The position numbers and the translations under genes were made by a program. A DNA stretch of 64,000 nt from Lumbricus terrestris (lineage: Eukaryota > Annelida > Clitellata > Crassiclitellata > Lumbricidae), in assembly GCA_949752735.1 (NCBI GenBank), contig OX457042.1, forward strand, positions 58,875,797-58,939,796, in the 5' to 3' direction. Of this stretch, positions 33,311-45,314 are shown one piece after another. Within the stretch, counting starts at the first letter, position 1. The number at the start of each line of letters is the position of its first letter. The notes under the pieces are model-generated. The model saw only the letters and a list, made by a program, of their open reading frames with translations, was not told the DNA's origin and made no database searches.

Positions 33311-34440
33311 GTGGTGACGTTCATCATTCGCTTATATGTTCCAACGTGGTTCGCCATAAAAGCCCAGTCATCATGCAAAGATGGAGCTAGGCAGATGCTC
33401 GTCACCAGATGCTCGTCAAGTCACGATATCTCAGCCCTAAGCACAAGAAGATCGTCGACCCCGTCATTCATCGCAACGCTTACTTCGCTCACCCGGAGAA
33501 TTCCCTCTTAGCCATGATGACGGACCATCGACCACACATAGGCCTACATGTACGTGAGCTGGGCCTGCGACGAGTGATGAAGGCCAGAGCTGAAGCAGGT
33601 CCCAATGGACAAATACGGAGATTCAAGGTTCCCGCAAAACTCAACTTCAACGCCGTGGAACGGTGGAATACTTCGACATGATCGACTGGGCAGTCTGCCC
33701 TATCTCGGAGCCTCCCGTAATCAAGGCAATGACAGACACTGAACTCAGGGATCTCATCACGATGGAGGTGACTCCAACAGTCACCTTCCCAAAATTCCCC
33801 AGCCACACGCAGGCTGTGGAAAGACACGTGAAGCTGGTGACCGAGCGTTAGCTGTTTGTGGACAGAAATCGCGAGATGGCTTCATCCGTGCACGCGTCGC
33901 TTCTCGACAGCTAATGCCGATGTCACGAAATAGAGTATCCCCCGTATTAATTGTATCCCCCCAAATTACAAAAAGTCGAAAAAACCGCTTCCGCGTGTAT
34001 TTTCTTTTGCAAATTTATTTATATCTGCTTTGTCTTGAACAATGACACTAACAGGTATGTTTATTCCTACTAGATAATTTGTTTTGCCCTGTTTTAGAGC
34101 ACTTAAAACATTTAAAACACTTAAGAACACTCAGAGTCACTAAATAAATTCGAGTTCCCTTTATCCGAGCAATGCTTATGACACTTAGAACAATTAGAGT
34201 CACTTTAAATTTTGATTACAGCATAAATTTTTTTATCATGCTCATTTTTCAAAAAAGGGGATAGAATGGTTTATCCCACCGGATAGTATAGACCGGTTAA
34301 TTCCATCCTGGGGATAGATTAATTCATCCTCCCGGATAGCTTTCATGGGGGATACTCCGTTTCGTGTCACCGACGTTCGAGTCAAAATGTGACTTCTCTC
34401 ACTTCACCTTGTAACTGTTTGCGACTTTGAAATCAAAGAT
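33311..34440 (+). pseudogene. Decayed orphan protein family, split by a MITE
   Basis: Three frames give FIIRLYVPTWFAIKAQSSCKDG, DPVIHRNAYFAHPENSLLAM, VPAKLNFNAVE, YFDMIDWAVCPISEPPVI and FPSHTQAVERHVKLVTE. These belong to an uncharacterised family I recognise from many invertebrate genomes as repeated, transposon-associated proteins (function unknown). The frame is cut at RQLMP by the MITE 33921-34369 and resumes TFESK just after it. Several frameshifts also occur, so it is dead. Confidence 0.7.
33921..34369. mobile_element. 449-bp MITE nested in the orphan pseudogene
   Basis: The left end TGTCACGAAATAGAGTATCC and right end GGATACTCCGTTTCGTGTCA are inverted repeats. The flanks share CCGA (33917-33920 and 34370-34373), a likely 4-bp duplication. 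Removing the element rejoins the pseudogene reading frame. A truncated relative is at 22278-22556. Confidence 0.85.
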
Positions 34441-34975
34441 ACTGTAATAATCAAGGCATCTGATTGCATTAAGATGACTATTAACTAGTTGACTACCTTA
34501 CCTAGACTGTGGACTGTGGACAGTGTGGAGTGTAGATAGACTCTGTAGAGTGTATACCATAACCTACCTATATCGTTCTGATGTCGCTTAGTAATGCAAA
34601 AATAAAAAGTTGCGAAGGGCGATCAAAACATTAATCAGAAATGTTGTAATTTTTACACAGTGTTCTATTGATCTATTGGCACCTTTTGACATATCTAGCT
34701 AATTGAAATTCAGAAAAAAAATTTTTTTTGCCATTTTCACTCCACCCTACCCTTTAGCCTGCTATTATTCATGAATTGGCCGCTATGAATACCCTAATAA
34801 GTAATAATGACATTTTATTTGAAGAGCGTGATACTAATTCGTGCTCAAATTAGACAAAGCTTAATTTCGTTAACGTGTCTTCATCGTACAAATTATTATT
34901 TTAGGTTCAACTGAAGTTATCGAAACCTATGTCTGAGTAGTTTGCTGAAAAGTATTTTCAAAACATTGCTTTTAG

Positions 34976-35332
34976 GTACAACAAAAATTGAACTGCAATT
35001 TCGAGGTGCAAAGCGTACAGCGTTAACAATTGTTATTGAATCAAACCTGCTTCATCAGAAAATCGAAGATCTTCGAAGTAAAACAAAACCACGGTCACAT
35101 CAAACTGACAAAGTCATCAGTCAACTGAAGGACGTAGGAATAGAAATCCTCAACTCTCACTTGGATAGACAGACTGTGTTTGTTTGGATCTGGTGTCGTT
35201 CACAATCAGCCCTTCAACATATTCAGAAGTTGTATGAATCGAATGAGCTGAGAGATGTTTTCGTTGAAACTTTTCAAACTCCGATTTCAATGGTGATAAG
35301 AGTCGATAGAAATCAATTCAAGAAAACCATTG
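34976..35332 (+). CDS. Gene C, alpha/beta domain exon (exon 5)
   Basis: The exon starts after GCTTTTAG with GT completing a Gly codon. A Lys/Arg-rich helical region (LHQKIEDLRSK) is followed by strand VFVWIWCRS, helix ALQHIQKLYESNELRDVF and strand MVIRVD. It shares the ambiguous 3' end GGCAAGTATTT with copy B: GC donor at ATTG (used here) or GT donor at GGCAA (ending 35336). Both give a total coding length divisible by three with exon 6. The domain is not firmly assigned; a TRADD-N-like fold is a guess from the beta-alpha-beta pattern. Confidence 0.73.
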
Positions 35333-35521
35333 GCAAGTATTTCTGAACGCTTTCGTCATAAAGAAAAATATCTGGAACATGAAATCAACACCTCAAGGGA
35401 TCTTTGATTATTAATTAGTAAAATGATTAAGTCAGCGCGTGTTAACATGATCAGCAGTATGGATGCTGAAGTGGATAATCCCTAAATGTAGGCCTATGTG
35501 AATACCGATTAGTAGGGGAAG

Positions 35522-36493
35522 TAGGGGCGAAACGGACCCCGTAACGCATTTCTGGTTTTAAGACACCATAAAAGTGTTAAGACACCATAAAAGTGCATAA
35601 CGGGCACAAATTTGTTTCTACTCGTAGCTTAAAAAGTAACATAGCCATAGCCAAGGGCAACACAAATCTAATTGCATCCCTTTTTGACCTGAAGATATTT
35701 AAAATTCAAAAATTAAGTAGCAATGGACCATCTTGCCCCCCACTCTGGGACAAGTCGGACCAGTCTAATATATCATGCCCTCGAATTAGGCTTTCAGATT
35801 AGGATGTTCTGAGCACATATAGAGTAATATTTTCATGCACAAATATGATAATCTAATAAAGTAAAATTATGAGAATAAAGCAGAAGCTTATACTGGACTA
35901 CATTTGCAAATTTTAGGTTACGTTAGTGGTCCATCTTGCCCCCATGGTGGAGCAAGATTGACCACCGAAATCATGTCTTCGCGTTAATTGTTATTATCTA
36001 TATCTACTTGTATAAGAAAGGATGTGGTTATGTATGTGACTTTGTACAGAATGCACGCTCACAGTTTTTGAGCTTTTCACTCAAAACCTTCACTACTGTG
36101 TCCGTCTCGGCATCGGACACTCAGCGGAGGGAATCTCTGCCACCATGGGGGCCAGGGTGGGGGCAAAAGCCATCATTTTCCCTGTTAGCACGTTTCTTTC
36201 GGTCCCAGGAGGGAGGAGAAGTGGAGGGTGGTTGAGGGTTGGAACGGGGCTGTCGTGGGGTTGTGGCCGGAGCGGGTCGAATCCTAATTTTTCCGGGCAA
36301 CGCCGGTTACCCCAGCTAGTGATGATGTATATTCGATTGTATATTGTTGCAGCAACAAAAGCCTAATAATTAATTAACATTAAAATTTTGAGATCGGATG
36401 AAAAAAGTCGAACTACACGAAAAACTCACAAACGGGCAAGATGGATCACCGAGTCCGTCTTGCCACGTCGGTGATTGGTCCGACTCGTCCCTA
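35522..36493. mobile_element. Candidate MITE with TAGGGGCGAAACGGACC ends
   Basis: The left end TAGGGGCGAAACGGACC and right end GGTCCGACTCGTCCCTA are imperfect inverted repeats (13 of 17). Inner words on the theme CCATCTTGCCCC/GGGCAAGATGG recur. No clear target duplication seen. A Helitron-type 3' end lies inside. Confidence 0.5.
36130..36319 (+). mobile_element. Helitron-like 3' end
   Basis: TGTGGCCGGAGCGGGTCGAATCC is shared with the end of 28233-29086 and is followed by CCGGGCAACGCCGG and CTAG before T at 36316-36319. The 5' boundary is not determined. Confidence 0.65.
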
Positions 36494-36504
36494 TCATCAT
36501 CATT

Positions 36505-37690
36505 CGTCGCCTACTCCACCAATGGGAGCGTTGCACAATGAGTTAATCAAGTTTCTCCAACGTGTCCGATTCTCAGCCACAGTGATGGCCATGTTCACAT
36601 CCATACCCAGCCCAGTTAAGTCTTTATTTATCATCCCGAGTCACGTTGTGCTGGGTCTTCCTCTAGGGCGCTTCCAGGAAGGTGGAGCCTGCGCCAGCAG
36701 TGCCTGTCTAGAGTCTGAGTCTGCTGGCTCTCGAGCGATGTGCCCAAGCAACCCCAGACGTCTCCGTCTAATAAAACCGCATACCGTTGTTTGTCCAGTT
36801 CTGTTGTAGACCACCTCGTTGGTGATGAAGTCGGACCACTTGATGCCGCATAAGGCCATCAAGCACTTAGTGCCAAAGGCGTCTAGGCGCAGCTGATCCC
36901 GCCTACCGAATGACCATGTTTCAGAGCCGTAAAGAAGAACTGGCATGATATATGAGTTGAACAATCGTATCTTGGTGCTGAGGCTGATACGAGTGGATCA
37001 GATGTTATTTTTTATGGCTCCAAACGCTCCGCTTGCCATTCCCAGGCGTCTTGAGATCTCCGCGGTGCTGCGACAGGACTCATGAGTGAGCATGCCCAAA
37101 TAGTTGAAGCCCTCAACACACTCGACCGCCTCCCCCTCTACCATGATGTCCGGAGGTCGCGGTAGGAAATCGCTCAGACTCTGCACCTTTGTTTTCTGCC
37201 AGTTGACGTGTAGACCCAACTCTGATGCCTCTTCCTCGAAGATTGTAAGGGTTGATGCCAACAAAACATAAATTTGGGCCAGTAGAGACACATCATCGGC
37301 AAAATCAAAGTCAGTAAATGCAACTTTGCCGATATCAGCTCCAGGCATAGCCCTGGCAACTGTCCTTCCCACAACTCTATCCATGGCCACGTCAAACATG
37401 TCCGGAGCTAGGATACAGCCTTGTCGAACCCCCGACCTAATCCGAAACCAGCCACTGGTACCTCCCTCACAGCGAACACAGCTGAGGGTGTCCGTATAGA
37501 GACCACGGAAGAGAAGGATCAGCTTATCAGGGATACCGGCGATCTTCAAAAGCTTGTAGAGTGCGTCGCGGTCAATTGAGTCAAATGCTGCTATCAGGTC
37601 AACGTAAGCAGCGTAAAGAGGCTGTCTGGACTCTTTCCTCTTCTGGGCAAGAAGGTTTAGAGTGAGGACCAGGCCGACTACATAAGGTAT
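36505..37690 (-). mobile_element. LINE reverse transcriptase, minus strand, 5'-truncated
   Basis: One minus frame from about 37690 down to a stop near 36510 reads YAAYVDLIAAFDSIDR, SGVRQGCILAPDMFD, FADDVSLLAQ (catalytic F-ADD box), FNYLGMLTHE, VLLYGSETW, RRRLGLLGHIAR and WKRPRGRPST. This covers palm, thumb and C-terminal tail of a non-LTR polymerase. Only two in-frame TGA stops interrupt it (near 36996 and 36638), so it is fairly young. Endonuclease and N-terminal parts are missing. Confidence 0.88.
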
Positions 37691-38057
37691 AAACATTTCA
37701 CCAATAAAAGATTAAAATCTACCAATATTGAATCCGTTAATACAGCAGAAAAGGGTGTTTAACAGAATATAGGCTACTTGAGTCAAAAACCTGTCACAAT
37801 GTGCAATTGAAAACTTAGCAAATAACTGACTCCCGAAAATAGAATCGGATAGGTCGAAAATCAAGTTTTCATGATAAAAAACGAAAAAATATCTTTTTGG
37901 TCGTTTTATTTGGACGAATCATCAAAGCTCCGACAGTATTACAGTAATTAAAGTTCATTCGGAAGGTGGCGATAATTATCATAGATAAGCTACCTTAAAT
38001 TGATGGGATCCATCATACCTCTAGGGTTCATCTCGCCCCTAGTTCCTCGTAAGTCGT
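37691..38057. other. Gene C intron 5, nothing recognised
   Basis: AT-rich intron sequence between the LINE and the SINE; no element ends or exons seen. Confidence 0.4.
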
Positions 38058-38265
38058 GAGACACGGTGGCTGATTGGTTAGAGTGGTCGGACTGAAACGC
38101 GGAGAGTACGGGTTCGATTCCCGTCCGAGGATGTTGCTGTGGGGAACCTAGAGCAAGTCCTTCACTCACAATACTATTGCTACGCAGTTGCACCGTCGTG
38201 GCGTGTGTGCACTTTCAGATTTGTAAGGATGTCTATATCAATATTTCAGTTGTATTGTATACGTC
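38058..38265 (+). mobile_element. tRNA-derived SINE, type 1 (gene C intron 5)
   Basis: Box A TGGCTGATTGG (38067-38077) and box B GGTTCGATTC (38111-38120), then body CAAGTCCTTCACTCACAA..GCTACGCAGTTG. Flanks align with the copy B insertion at 13505-13690. Confidence 0.82.
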
Positions 38266-38599
38266 TGAAAATTATTGTTTGCTATATTATCGTAAAGCTA
38301 CTTAATTTTTATTTGGGTATACTTTCTGGAGTGAAATTAAGATATTGGATGGAACCATAAAGTCGGTAAATAATTATATAGATGGGAAAAGTCAGATAGG
38401 CAATAAGAGACTTGGAGTGACATGGAAAGTATTAAAGATGCTTAGACAGAGCGACGAGCAACTTATATTAAATAAATTTTAAAAATATAATGAAGAACAT
38501 AGTTACAAATCCTATGATCTAAGTAACCAACTCCATTCTATTTCCTATTGTATCATATAGAAATATTAAGGCACAATTTAAAGTGGCCAATTATTATTC

Positions 38600-38830
38600 G
38601 TGGACACGGTGGTGCAATGGTGAGTTTGGCCCCTTGTGACCGAAGGGTCGCAGGTTCGAATCTATCTCAATCCACTGCGTAGCGACATCGGAGAAGTTGT
38701 TCACCCACATATTGTCAGCGAGGAAGGCAACGCGAAACAGCCTCACTTATCTCATCCCCTATAGGTATAGGCCTGAGAACCTGCTTTCGGGCAGTGAAAT
38801 CATCATCATTATCGTCGTCGTCGTCATTCA
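38600..38830 (+). mobile_element. tRNA-derived SINE, type 2 (gene C intron 5)
   Basis: Box A TGGTGCAATGG (38610-38620) and box B GGTTCGAATC (38653-38662), body TCTCAATCCACTGCG...GCGAGGAAGGCAACG, tail ATCATC/GTC repeats. Shared with copy B at 14855-15145, including flanking bases after the tail. Confidence 0.85.
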
Positions 38831-38871
38831 TTTTCAAGACAAATGAACTGCAGAAAAGAAAGCTAATAACT

Positions 38872-39759
38872 GTAACGTAATGTAAAATGTAATGTAAAAT
38901 CGCCATCGTCGCTTCGTGACGGTTGACTACACGAACGAATCAACACTACCCAGCATGTTTGTCCCCACGAAGCCGGCCCATTGAGAAACGTTGTCGAACC
39001 ACGAAATCCACGGTCTACCTCGTCCTCGTCATCCCTTCACTTCGAGACCTGTCATCAAACTGCCCTCGATGTTGTCATGAGGTTGTCTTGTGATGTGGTC
39101 AAAATATCTAAGTTTTCTCGCCTTGGTTTGAGCCTACCGCTCTGGCCCCTGCTGATTTGAACACCTGTTCATATGTTACCATGTTTGTCCAGGAGATCTT
39201 TTCGGATGCACTTCTTCTCGAATGCCTGATTACGGTTTTCTTCCTCCTTCTTCATCGTCCAGACCTCACATCCGAACGTCGCCACTCATCAACCGTAATT
39301 TGATGTTGTTGCCGATGGACTTATTTGTCCATGGCTTTGTCAGTTTGACCACAACCGTCATCCCCCATGCCAACCTTGACTTTACGTCACTCTTACAATT
39401 TGCATCTTTGGTGACTCTAATCCCTAAGTAGACAAAAGAATTTACTTGTTCCAATCTTTCGGTATTAACTAAAATCTTGAGCACCTCATCAGTAGTTATC
39501 ATGACTTTCGACTTTGCCCCGTTGATTGACATACCGTACTCTCCTGCAGCACTTTCAATGCGTTTCCCGACTTCTTGCAGTTCTTCCGGTGTTGTGGCCA
39601 TAAGGACGATATCATCAGCGTATCTGTGGTTACTGATGGTTTTTCCGCCAATCATAAATCCACCGGCAAATCTCACTAGTGTCTTATGCATTACTTGCTC
39701 AGCTAAAATGTTAAACAAGCATGGGGGGAGGTTGCATCCTTGTCGATTCTGTCGAACTC
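38872..39759 (-). mobile_element. LINE fragment with target duplication, shared with gene A
   Basis: The minus strand reads RQGCNLPPCLFNILAE, HRYADDIVLMATTPEELQE, GMSINGAKSKVM and VNSFVYLGIRV, then a degraded C-terminus with GRGRPWISWFDNVSQWAGF. Flanked by AATAACT at 38865-38871 and 39760-39766. 5'-truncated at the right-hand side. The identical right junction occurs at position 296 before gene A. Copy B has the uninterrupted target (TTAATAATTAGCCGTCAATT region). Confidence 0.88.
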
Positions 39760-39828
39760 AATAACTAGCAGTCAATTATTATTTGCGTGTTGGTAATTAT
39801 ATTGTTCTCTATTGTGTTCTTATTCTAG

Positions 39829-40943
39829 TCATGTGTGCGGTTTCCATCAGTTTTACTCAGATAATCAAGACACAGATAATTAGAGATCTGTCTGTGCGTG
39901 GAATGACTAAGCTGCAAAACGAAATCTACATACTCTTTGCATCATCTTCTCGTCCTCATGTAATTCATGTCTTTGAGGATCAAAATCCATTTCAGTTTCA
40001 AAAAGAAATGGAATTAACAGAGATTGAAATTCCGGATGAATTTCTATCCAATGAGAAGGAAAATTGTCTATACATCACTGATAATCTTGAGAAATGCGTC
40101 TGGAAGATAGCAAGAGAAGAAGATGGCGGACACAAACTCATTAAATGGCTTATAATTGATTATAAACCACGTAGTATGTCAGTGACGACTGATGGTCAGT
40201 TCTTGGTTCTCTGCGATAAATCGTCCTCTCTGATGATCTACGGATCAGACGCAGAATGTATTCGATCGATTCAGTTACCAAAAGACATCAAGGATCCTGT
40301 TCACGCAGTGGAAACAACCATCGGGAATTTCATCATTCTGAGTCTGTCGTATGAGTTTGAAATGAAAAGGTTGGGCATCAGAGAATTGATCAGAGATGGA
40401 CAGATTCGTCGTTTTATTCCATCAAATGAAGCACAACTGATTGGTCCGTCAATCGATTCAGATGCTGACCATGGGAATGATGGGGTGATAAAATGGCGGC
40501 CAGATGCATTGTGTTACGATGAAGAAAAGAAACAACTGATCGTCGGAGGACAATACTATGATTGGACGCAAGAGGATGGAAAGAATGATTCGAGTGATTC
40601 GAGTAAGAATGTGATTTCAACGAAATGGTGCATCAGCGAATTGAGCAGAGATGGACAGATGGTCATTCGTCGTTTTATTCCTTCAAATGAAGCACAACGA
40701 CTGGCTCGTCCTTTATATTTCTCAATCGATTTAGATAATCAAGTATTTGTGGTTGACACGGGGAATGACAGAGTGATTCTCTTTGATTCCGATCTTAGAT
40801 GGAATAGAATAATTATTCCAACCGGAGAGAAAGAAGAAGAGAGGATCCGCTATGCAAACAGATTGTATTACGATGAAGAAAAGAAACAACTGATCGTCGG
40901 AGGAGAACAGCAAGTTCATGTTTACTCAATAAGTTGGAAATAA
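39829..40943 (+). CDS. Gene C, last exon: NHL-like beta-propeller domain
   Basis: The exon follows TCTTATTCTAG and ends at TAA 40941-40943, about 371 residues. Motifs: KLQNEIYILF, NCLYITDNLEKCVWKI, SMSVTTDGQFLVL, GNFIILSLSYEFEMKRL, two copies of RRFIPSNEAQ and two of CYDEEKKQLIVGG-type (the second YYDEEKK). The internal duplication matches copy A. Here the first DSEDRVFVAD motif has shrunk to DSDADHG by an in-frame deletion of about 5 residues. With exons 1-5 the predicted protein is about 704 aa (or 698 with the alternative junction). The propeller would be the ligand- or partner-binding end. Confidence 0.83.
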
Positions 40944-40944
40944 A
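40939..40944 (+). promoter_or_regulatory. AATAAA overlapping the stop codon of gene C
   Basis: Third instance of the same overlap. A possible polyadenylation signal. Confidence 0.35.
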
Positions 40945-43900
40945 CTCAAATTTTTGCGAAAATATTCCCTAAGAAATTTATATCGAACAGTCTGGTCTAG
41001 TACCTTGGTGCGTATAAAACTGGGTGTAGGCTACTCGTACCTGTAATGACCCTATCAGTACCCGTGAAATGCGTACCCAACACTACCAGACCCACAGTAG
41101 GCCTACGTTGAAACTCGCAGGCACCGGTGAACCTCAGTCTCTAGTTTTGACGTGAATTTTTGGACTTTGGTACTGAAACAAAGCGTCGCCTGAGAATTAT
41201 CTTCGCGTGTCTCCACTTTTGTGAATTCGTAGATAATCGAGGTTAAAGTTTTGGAAAATTTTTACGGAAAAAATTAACTTAGGCCAATAAACATCAGACA
41301 CAAACATCAAATTAAAATATAAACATCATTGACAGTCGCGCTAGTGAGTCGTAAACAATTCATTTTAAAATATTAATTTTTTTTAAAATTTGAGACATTT
41401 GCGAAATTTTTTATAAAATGGACTCAAATAAATTGCACGTTATCCTCACGAAAAAACGCAGTAATGAAAAAAGAGCAAAACACAATAATTTGCGAGTTTG
41501 TTCGTTTCAATTTTCGCGAATTTAACACTATTTTTCATTTAAAAAAGCGTTTTTATTTGAATGAAACACTCTAAGTCTCTAAGTCTCAGAGAATGCGTTT
41601 TAATAGCCTATCGAGACAATGCAATAATTTCAAAACTGCGGCGATGAAAATGATTACGATAATGATGATAATAATATTTTGTTTGGCGGTTTATTTTTAT
41701 ACCTTAGAAATTTAGAATTTATCATGAGAATTGTAGACAGTTCTGGTTTGTCCATAAGCGAGTTTTATTTCTATATAAAAGTAATAAATTTTAAGGGTAT
41801 TGACTGTCACGAGTTCTTTTTGAGTATGGTCAGTTATACCCCGCCGGTTAGGACGGGGGGTTTATAAAGCAATTCAGAAGCCAGTGTAAATTAAAGCAGT
41901 TATTATTTAGCCAACAAAATAAACGATAAGCTCCCGTGAATAACACGGTTTAGTCGATAGTTGATAACACAATCAAATCCGATGTTATTTAACTACCCCA
42001 GACCTCGACCGATTCCCGACCCAGGTTTCCCTCTTTCCCAACAATTCCGGTTATGACTCACGGTTTGCTGAACGTTCAAGGTTCCTTAGGTGGGACCGTT
42101 TTCTCTGGGACAGCTTTCGCTTCCGAAGATTCACTGCGTCATTATGTCGTTTCGGTTTCAAGATGCTCTTGAAGACCAACGTTTTCTTGCGTCGAGAGAC
42201 CTGTTGCACCGACGACCAACGTTTTGGTCCGTCCTGTCTCCGACTCGTCTGTAGTTCGTCTCCCAATCGACTTGTCTCCAGCTCGTCTCAACGCAGACTG
42301 AATATCCGTTGCCTTCCACTCCTTGACGTTGCTTCGTCGCCCATTCTTTTGGACGGCCCTTCCCTTTGGACCCCTCGGTCACCGTGTATCGACCCAGCGT
42401 ACCTAGGGCCTGCGTACCCATCGCCGCCTAATTTGTATAGTTTATGCCTAAGGGAAACACGAAGCGTCTCAATAGACGTATTAAAAGTCACTGTAGCATT
42501 AAAAAATAGACGTATTAAAAGTCACTGTACATAGCATTAAAAGAAATCCTTCCTACCCGGAGGTGTCTGCAGCGTACATTGAACTAAATCTACATAATAT
42601 GTAGAAATAGTGTATAAATTTATTATATTATATACACTATTTCTAACCATCTACGAGCTGTCTAAATATATCCCCTTGCCCGTATATCGAGCTACGCTTG
42701 AATGAACAGGCCATTATTATTTTTGGCATCATTATAATTGCAATTGAATTTTAAAGTTTCATATTATTCTTCAATCTCCATGATCATATGAAGTAATGCA
42801 TAAAATTAATGTGAAAGTTGAATGATAAGTCTTGATTTCATCATCCGGTTTTTCTGCTGTTTCTCATTCCTGAAAAAGAAATAACAACAGATTAAGGGTT
42901 CAGAGGATATATCAAACGAGATGATGGTCAACTTTGTCAAACGCTTTGAACCAATGTTGATGAACTCCGTTTGTGTTACCCATTATACCCAATTATTGAA
43001 TCACAAAATAGAACATTATATTCATGTTAGTCGGGTCAATCTACGAAATAACTTCGATGAACCCCCCAAAATTGCAAGAAACCCTTTTATGATGATTTTA
43101 TGGTGTATTAGGTCTGGTAAGGAACATACTAGAAGTTGCATGAAATCTGACCACGGCAAGTAGTCTAATTTTGGCAGGAAAAAAGATGACCGCCAATTGG
43201 ACCAGGGATGGAATCTGGAAATGACACTGTTAGAAGCAAATCATGCAACAATTTGCTAACATGCATTTCTAAACTAATTTGACCCTCTTGAGCGCGAAAA
43301 TCGTGGTTAGCAAGCTTGCTTTTTAACGGTTGAATTGGAAAACAAGATGGCGACCAAACTGGCGGCCTCTTGCTTCAGAGAGCTGTAAGTCCGGTATTGT
43401 ATGTCATAGAAGCACGATTTTGTAATTTAAATTAAGATGTTATTGTTAGGGTTCTAGGCATGCAATGGAATCAAAGACACATAGGCTACTATTATGTAGC
43501 ACTGGAAGAAAACCAAAATGGCGGGAAAATGGCGGAATTTCACAGACATGCAAATGCGTTTGCTAAAAGTGTAAAATATTATTCCACGAAACCATGACAC
43601 TAACTGACATTTCATTTGATGGCATTAACCTTCCGGAAGGCAACATTGTAGGCATTTTGGTTTTGAACAGATATGGCGATTAGGGTAATTGGTCTCATAG
43701 ACCATGGACCTACATGAATAGTGTTCGGCAGCTAGGACTCTCCGTAATTTAGCCTACTCGCCGTAATGTGGAACAAAATGCTGTCATATATTATGAGAGT
43801 GAGATGTCAATGCATCAATCCTGTTCTGAAGTACAGACCTTCGAACGTTTTGAGATCGTCGGTACTGACTGCAGTGCTGAAATTTCTTTAAACTGATTGC

Positions 43901-45314
43901 TCTATTTTTACCATAAAGCTGTGAGAACGCTATCTCTAAGCCTGAAGTCTACAGTTTCCAGTTTCACATAAATTATGCCAAAAGCGCCAGTCAGTGCGTA
44001 GAGTGTGGGAAAATAAGTGCATGGACGCCCCTTACCTTTTCAAAAGAAGAGCACTGACGCTTCTTATCTTTCCAGGCTGTGCTGGTCAATAAATGGCAGG
44101 ACGGCATTCAGATTTAAAAATAAGTGCATGGACGCCGTCCATGACCGTCCAGCCACACTTTAAGCCCTGACGCCACTGTCCAATATATTCATTACTTGCC
44201 ATTGTGTTCTAATTTGAAATTACGTCATTATATCAGGAAAAAGTCACTTTGTGACTTAGCTGCAAGACATAGTTAGCAAAAAAATATATTTCTAAGTCGA
44301 GTCGAGTCGAGTAAACAATGATCGACTCGACTCGACTTGGCAAAACCCACGACAGACTCGACTTGCAAGTCGATCGAGTCGACGATTTTTCGATCGATTC
44401 GACTTGGCCGAGTTACGATCGACTCGATCGATCAACTCGATCGACTGCGGGATTAGGTTGGTCAAATGACTTCCCGCGACCTGCCGTAGCGCCGTCAGCC
44501 CGCCACTAGATGTAGATGACATGCAATGCTAACTTACAGGGAACTGTCGAATAAGCATGATGCCGTGTTTTTAGGTCAACCGAGTAATCGTCTCATTAGA
44601 AAGACATTTCGCACTTCTTCAACCCTAACCTTTACTAGCCATAGCAACAAACTACTCAGGATAAAAAAGACAACGAGTCTTTGAAGATTTAACCTCGTGA
44701 GCAGAAAGGTATAAACATCGCCAAAATATACAGTCTAAAACCAAGATTTCCCTGGTAAAATCTATCCAATCGCAAGAAGTAGACCAAATAATCGTGATTG
44801 TAATCTCCAAACCTCTAAAGCGCCACTCCAGTTTGTTCACGAGCACGTCAATAATTATGCACTATTAAAGGCAAACTCTTGTAACACACATTTGCTGCAA
44901 GACCAACTATGAATCCAAAATGTGTCCGACTACCGACTAGAGAGTGTCAACCGTAGGCTAAACCTTCTTCTTTCTAGTGCTATGACAACAAACTATTTAC
45001 GAGTGAGAAAGCCAAATAATCAGGCGCAACAAAAAAGATTCGCCGATGATGCTCAAAGGTCCCTTCTAAAAATAGGCGCCAATCAATTTACATCCCTCCA
45101 AATTCACGCAACGACAAAGTAGGACTTAGTCTATAGTAAGCATACTCGTATAATTATTAGTCTCATGTTAATAAGTGGCCAGCCATAGGCCTACTGTTAA
45201 ACGTTCTTAAGACTTCAACGTTTTTAATCATAGCAGAATCACTCATTAAAGCGGAAACTGTTGAATAAAATGCTCAACTTGAATAGGCCTATGTTATTTC
45301 CGCAAACGAACGCC
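40944..45314. other. Intergenic C-D, no gene supported
   Basis: 40992-41350 duplicates the flank after gene A. 42596-42655 is a short hairpin (GTAGAAATAGTGTATA and its complement). 44295-44450 is a cluster of GTCGA/TCGAC words (separate entry). 42030-42430 has GC-richer sequence with overlapping frames on both strands that I cannot assign. About 45020-45314 matches the 5' flank of gene C. Confidence 0.5.
44295..44455. repeat. TCGA-rich palindromic simple repeat
   Basis: Many overlapping GAGTCGA / TCGACTC / CGATCGA words on both strands. Translated frames are Arg/Ser/Asp-rich artefacts. Could fold into alternative hairpins. Confidence 0.75.

Larger units (their letters stand above)
32526..34749. 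mobile_element. 2.2-kb hAT-like element carrying an orphan-family pseudogene
   Basis: It starts TAGGGTGGAGTGAAAA and ends TTTTCACTCCACCCTA, flanked by a perfect 8-bp duplication CCCTTTAG (32518-32525 and 34750-34757). It contains tandem repeats (32880-33250), the pseudogene 33311-34440 and a nested MITE at 33921. The insertion lies about 220 bp before exon 5 of gene C. Confidence 0.9.

Noticed and set aside
42051..42534. Overlapping frames of 71-123 aa on both strands
   Set aside because: I cannot match any of them to a family; stops break each one and the sequence looks like another decayed repeat.
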